DNA of 21,730 nt from Saccoglossus kowalevskii (taxonomy: Eukaryota; Hemichordata; Enteropneusta; Harrimaniidae): the NCBI RefSeq assembly GCF_000003605.2, contig NW_003149251.1, positions 1 through 21,730 of the forward strand. The letters are read 5' to 3'. This document shows positions 20,990-21,730 of this stretch, piece by piece. The first letter of the stretch is position 1. Every line of letters starts with the position of its first letter. Below the pieces are notes generated by a model. It had not been told where the DNA came from. It saw nothing but the letters and a program-made list of their open reading frames with translations, and did no database searches. The translations under genes were made by a program, and so were the position numbers.

Positions 20990-21674
20990 ATGTGTCTCGG
21001 TGTATGTGTATGTGTGCACCTGATTCCATCATTTTATGTGTCTCAGTGTATGTGTGCACCCGATTCCATCATTTCTATGTGTCTCGGTGTATGTGTATGT
21101 GTGCACCCGATTCCATCATTTTATGTGTCTCGGTGTATGTGTGCACCCGATTCCATCATTTTATGTGTCTCGTGTATGTGTATGTGTGCACCCAATGCCA
21201 TCATTTTTTGTGTCTCGGTGTATGGGTATGTGTGCACCCGATTCCATCATTTTATGTGTCTCGTGTATGTGTATGTGTGCACCCAATTCCATCATTTTTT
21301 GTGTCTCGGTGTATGTATATGTGTGCACCCGATTCCATCATTGTATGTGGTTTGGTGTATGTGTATGTGTGCACCCGATTCCATCATTTTATGTGTCTCG
21401 TGTATGTGTACTGTCGATCCCATCATTTTACGTGTCTTGGTGTATGTGTATGTGTGCACCCGATTCCATCATTTTATGTGTCTCGTGTATGTGTATGTGT
21501 GCACCCAATTACATCATTTTTTGTGTCTCGGTGTATGTATATGTGTGCACCCGATTCCATCATTTCTATGTGTCTTGGTGTATGTGTATGTGTGCACCCA
21601 ATTCCAACATTTTATGTGTCTTGTGTATGTGTACACCCGATCCCATCATTCTATGTGTCTCGGTGTATGTGTGC

Positions 21675-21692
21675 ACCCGTTTCCGATCATTT
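21675..21692 (+). repeat. Private variant near the window end
   Basis: One short monomer reads CCCGTTTCCGATCATTT where all others read CCCGATTCCATCATTT, that is one substitution and a one-base insertion within ten bases. The matching copies at about 3450 and 19850 are normal. It may be a true mutation or a sequencing or assembly error. Confidence 0.7.
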
Positions 21693-21730
21693 CTATGTGT
21701 CTTGGTGTATGTGTATGTATGCACCCGATT

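Larger units (their letters stand above)
1518..21420 (+). repeat. Dispersed diagnostic monomer CTGTCGATCC, 15 copies
   Basis: A 39-bp monomer in which GTGTGCACCCGATTCC is replaced by GTACTGTCGATCCC. It begins CTGTCG at 1518, 3181, 4032, 5834, 7270, 8987, 10243, 11779, 12449, 13845, 16053, 17719, 19581, 20472 and 21411. It is normally once per unit, so repeats within a unit (3181/4032, 19581/20472) flag duplications. The coordinates give the span of the 15 copies, not one feature. Confidence 0.9.
1..21730 (+). repeat. Tandem satellite array, ~45-bp monomer, higher-order organised
   Basis: The entire window is head-to-tail copies of a monomer built from four parts: ATGTGTCTCGG, a TG/TA-alternating tract, the junction GTGCACCCGATTCC, and ATCATT followed by a short T-rich linker. 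About 480 copies fit the length at an average near 45 bp. Common sizes are 46 bp (two copies of the inner six-base unit), 45 bp (one G lost after CTCG), 40 bp (one inner unit) and 39 bp (GTACACCC or GTACTGTCG forms). All copies point the same way. No unique sequence, poly-A tail, terminal inverted repeat or transposon fragment interrupts them. Organisation of this kind is typical of eukaryotic satellite or large minisatellite DNA; bacterial arrays of this size would be very unusual. The repeat family is not recognised. Strand is given as + only because the monomer is described on that strand. Confidence 0.97.
20766..21730 (+). repeat. HOR unit 10, cut by the window end
   Basis: The first 965 bp of a marker-led unit. 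From about 20696 to 21670 it follows 2466-3440 at offset 18230, with very few differences, for example GTGCGTG in unit 1 at about 3222 against GTGTG here, and CTATG here against TTATG there at 21651. It is also nearly identical to 19341-19900 at offset 1830. It shares the CATTCTATG variant (about 19820 and 21650) with that copy only, so the unit to its left is its closer relative there. Confidence 0.87.

Noticed and set aside
1-21730. CRISPR array
   Set aside because: Repeats are contiguous, with no unique spacers of constant length, and no cas-like gene is present. Variation lies within the repeats, not between them.
1-21730. Telomeric repeat array (TG-rich strand; TCTTGGTGT recalls part of Candida telomere repeats and GGTGTATGGGT recalls a Rap1 site)
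   Set aside because: The monomer is about 45 bp with CCCGATTCC and CATCATT sections unlike telomere repeats. The Rap1-like form occurs in only three monomers (about 2988, 19388 and 21218), and a 39-monomer HOR does not fit telomerase synthesis.
1-21730. Human satellite II/III, because of ATTCCATC
   Set aside because: Those families are built on tandem ATTCC pentamers. Here ATTCC occurs once per 45-bp monomer within an otherwise unrelated sequence.
1-21730. tRNA, rRNA, promoters, terminators or origins within the array
   Set aside because: No cloverleaf, rRNA core, TATA-initiator arrangement or hairpin-plus-T-tract was seen. T runs of six to eight are part of the monomer linker and lack an adjoining stem.

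Overview
The whole window is one uninterrupted, head-to-tail tandem satellite. A monomer of about 45 bp (39 to 58 bp, mostly 39, 40, 45 or 46) is repeated roughly 480 times from base 1 to base 21730. No unique sequence flanks or interrupts it, so both window edges lie inside the array. I see no credible protein-coding gene, RNA gene, mobile element or CRISPR array. Long stop-free stretches in all three forward frames follow from the monomer having no stop codon.

This points to a eukaryotic genome: satellite or large minisatellite DNA from a centromeric, pericentromeric, subtelomeric or other heterochromatic region. I do not recognise the monomer from any named satellite family, and the window gives no taxon. 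Much of the variation between monomers looks like decay of CpG to TpG or CpA, which would fit a host that methylates cytosine; this is inference. The given strand is T-rich and A-poor (20 T to 7 A in a 47-base form of the monomer).

The array has several levels of order. (1) Inside the monomer, a six-base TG/TA unit occurs 1 to 4 times and sets most of the length variation. (2) Monomers fall into about 20 recognisable types. (3) The types follow a fixed order, making a higher-order repeat (HOR). I take the 1760-bp, 39-monomer copy at 6625-8384 as reference. A 224-bp marker block of five diagnostic monomers opens ten HOR units, at 2536, 5189, 6625, 8385, 9641, 14956, 15313, 17074, 18678 and 20766. 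Marker spacings of 2653, 1436, 1760, 1256, 5315, 357, 1761, 1604 and 2088 bp show that most units gained or lost whole groups of monomers. (4) Segments of 0.5-1 kb recur almost unchanged 12-18 kb apart, and some units are mosaics of two others.

Layout: 1-2535 is a partial tract with no marker block and contains the most degenerate monomers. 2536-9640 holds four marker-led units. 9641-14955 opens with a marker block, but its remaining 5.1 kb has none, and between about 11.9 and 14.1 kb it shows its own period near 1.4 kb. 14956-21730 returns to marker-led units, including a 357-bp tandem duplication and a crossover-like unit. All comparisons were made by eye; monomer counts and identities should be recomputed.
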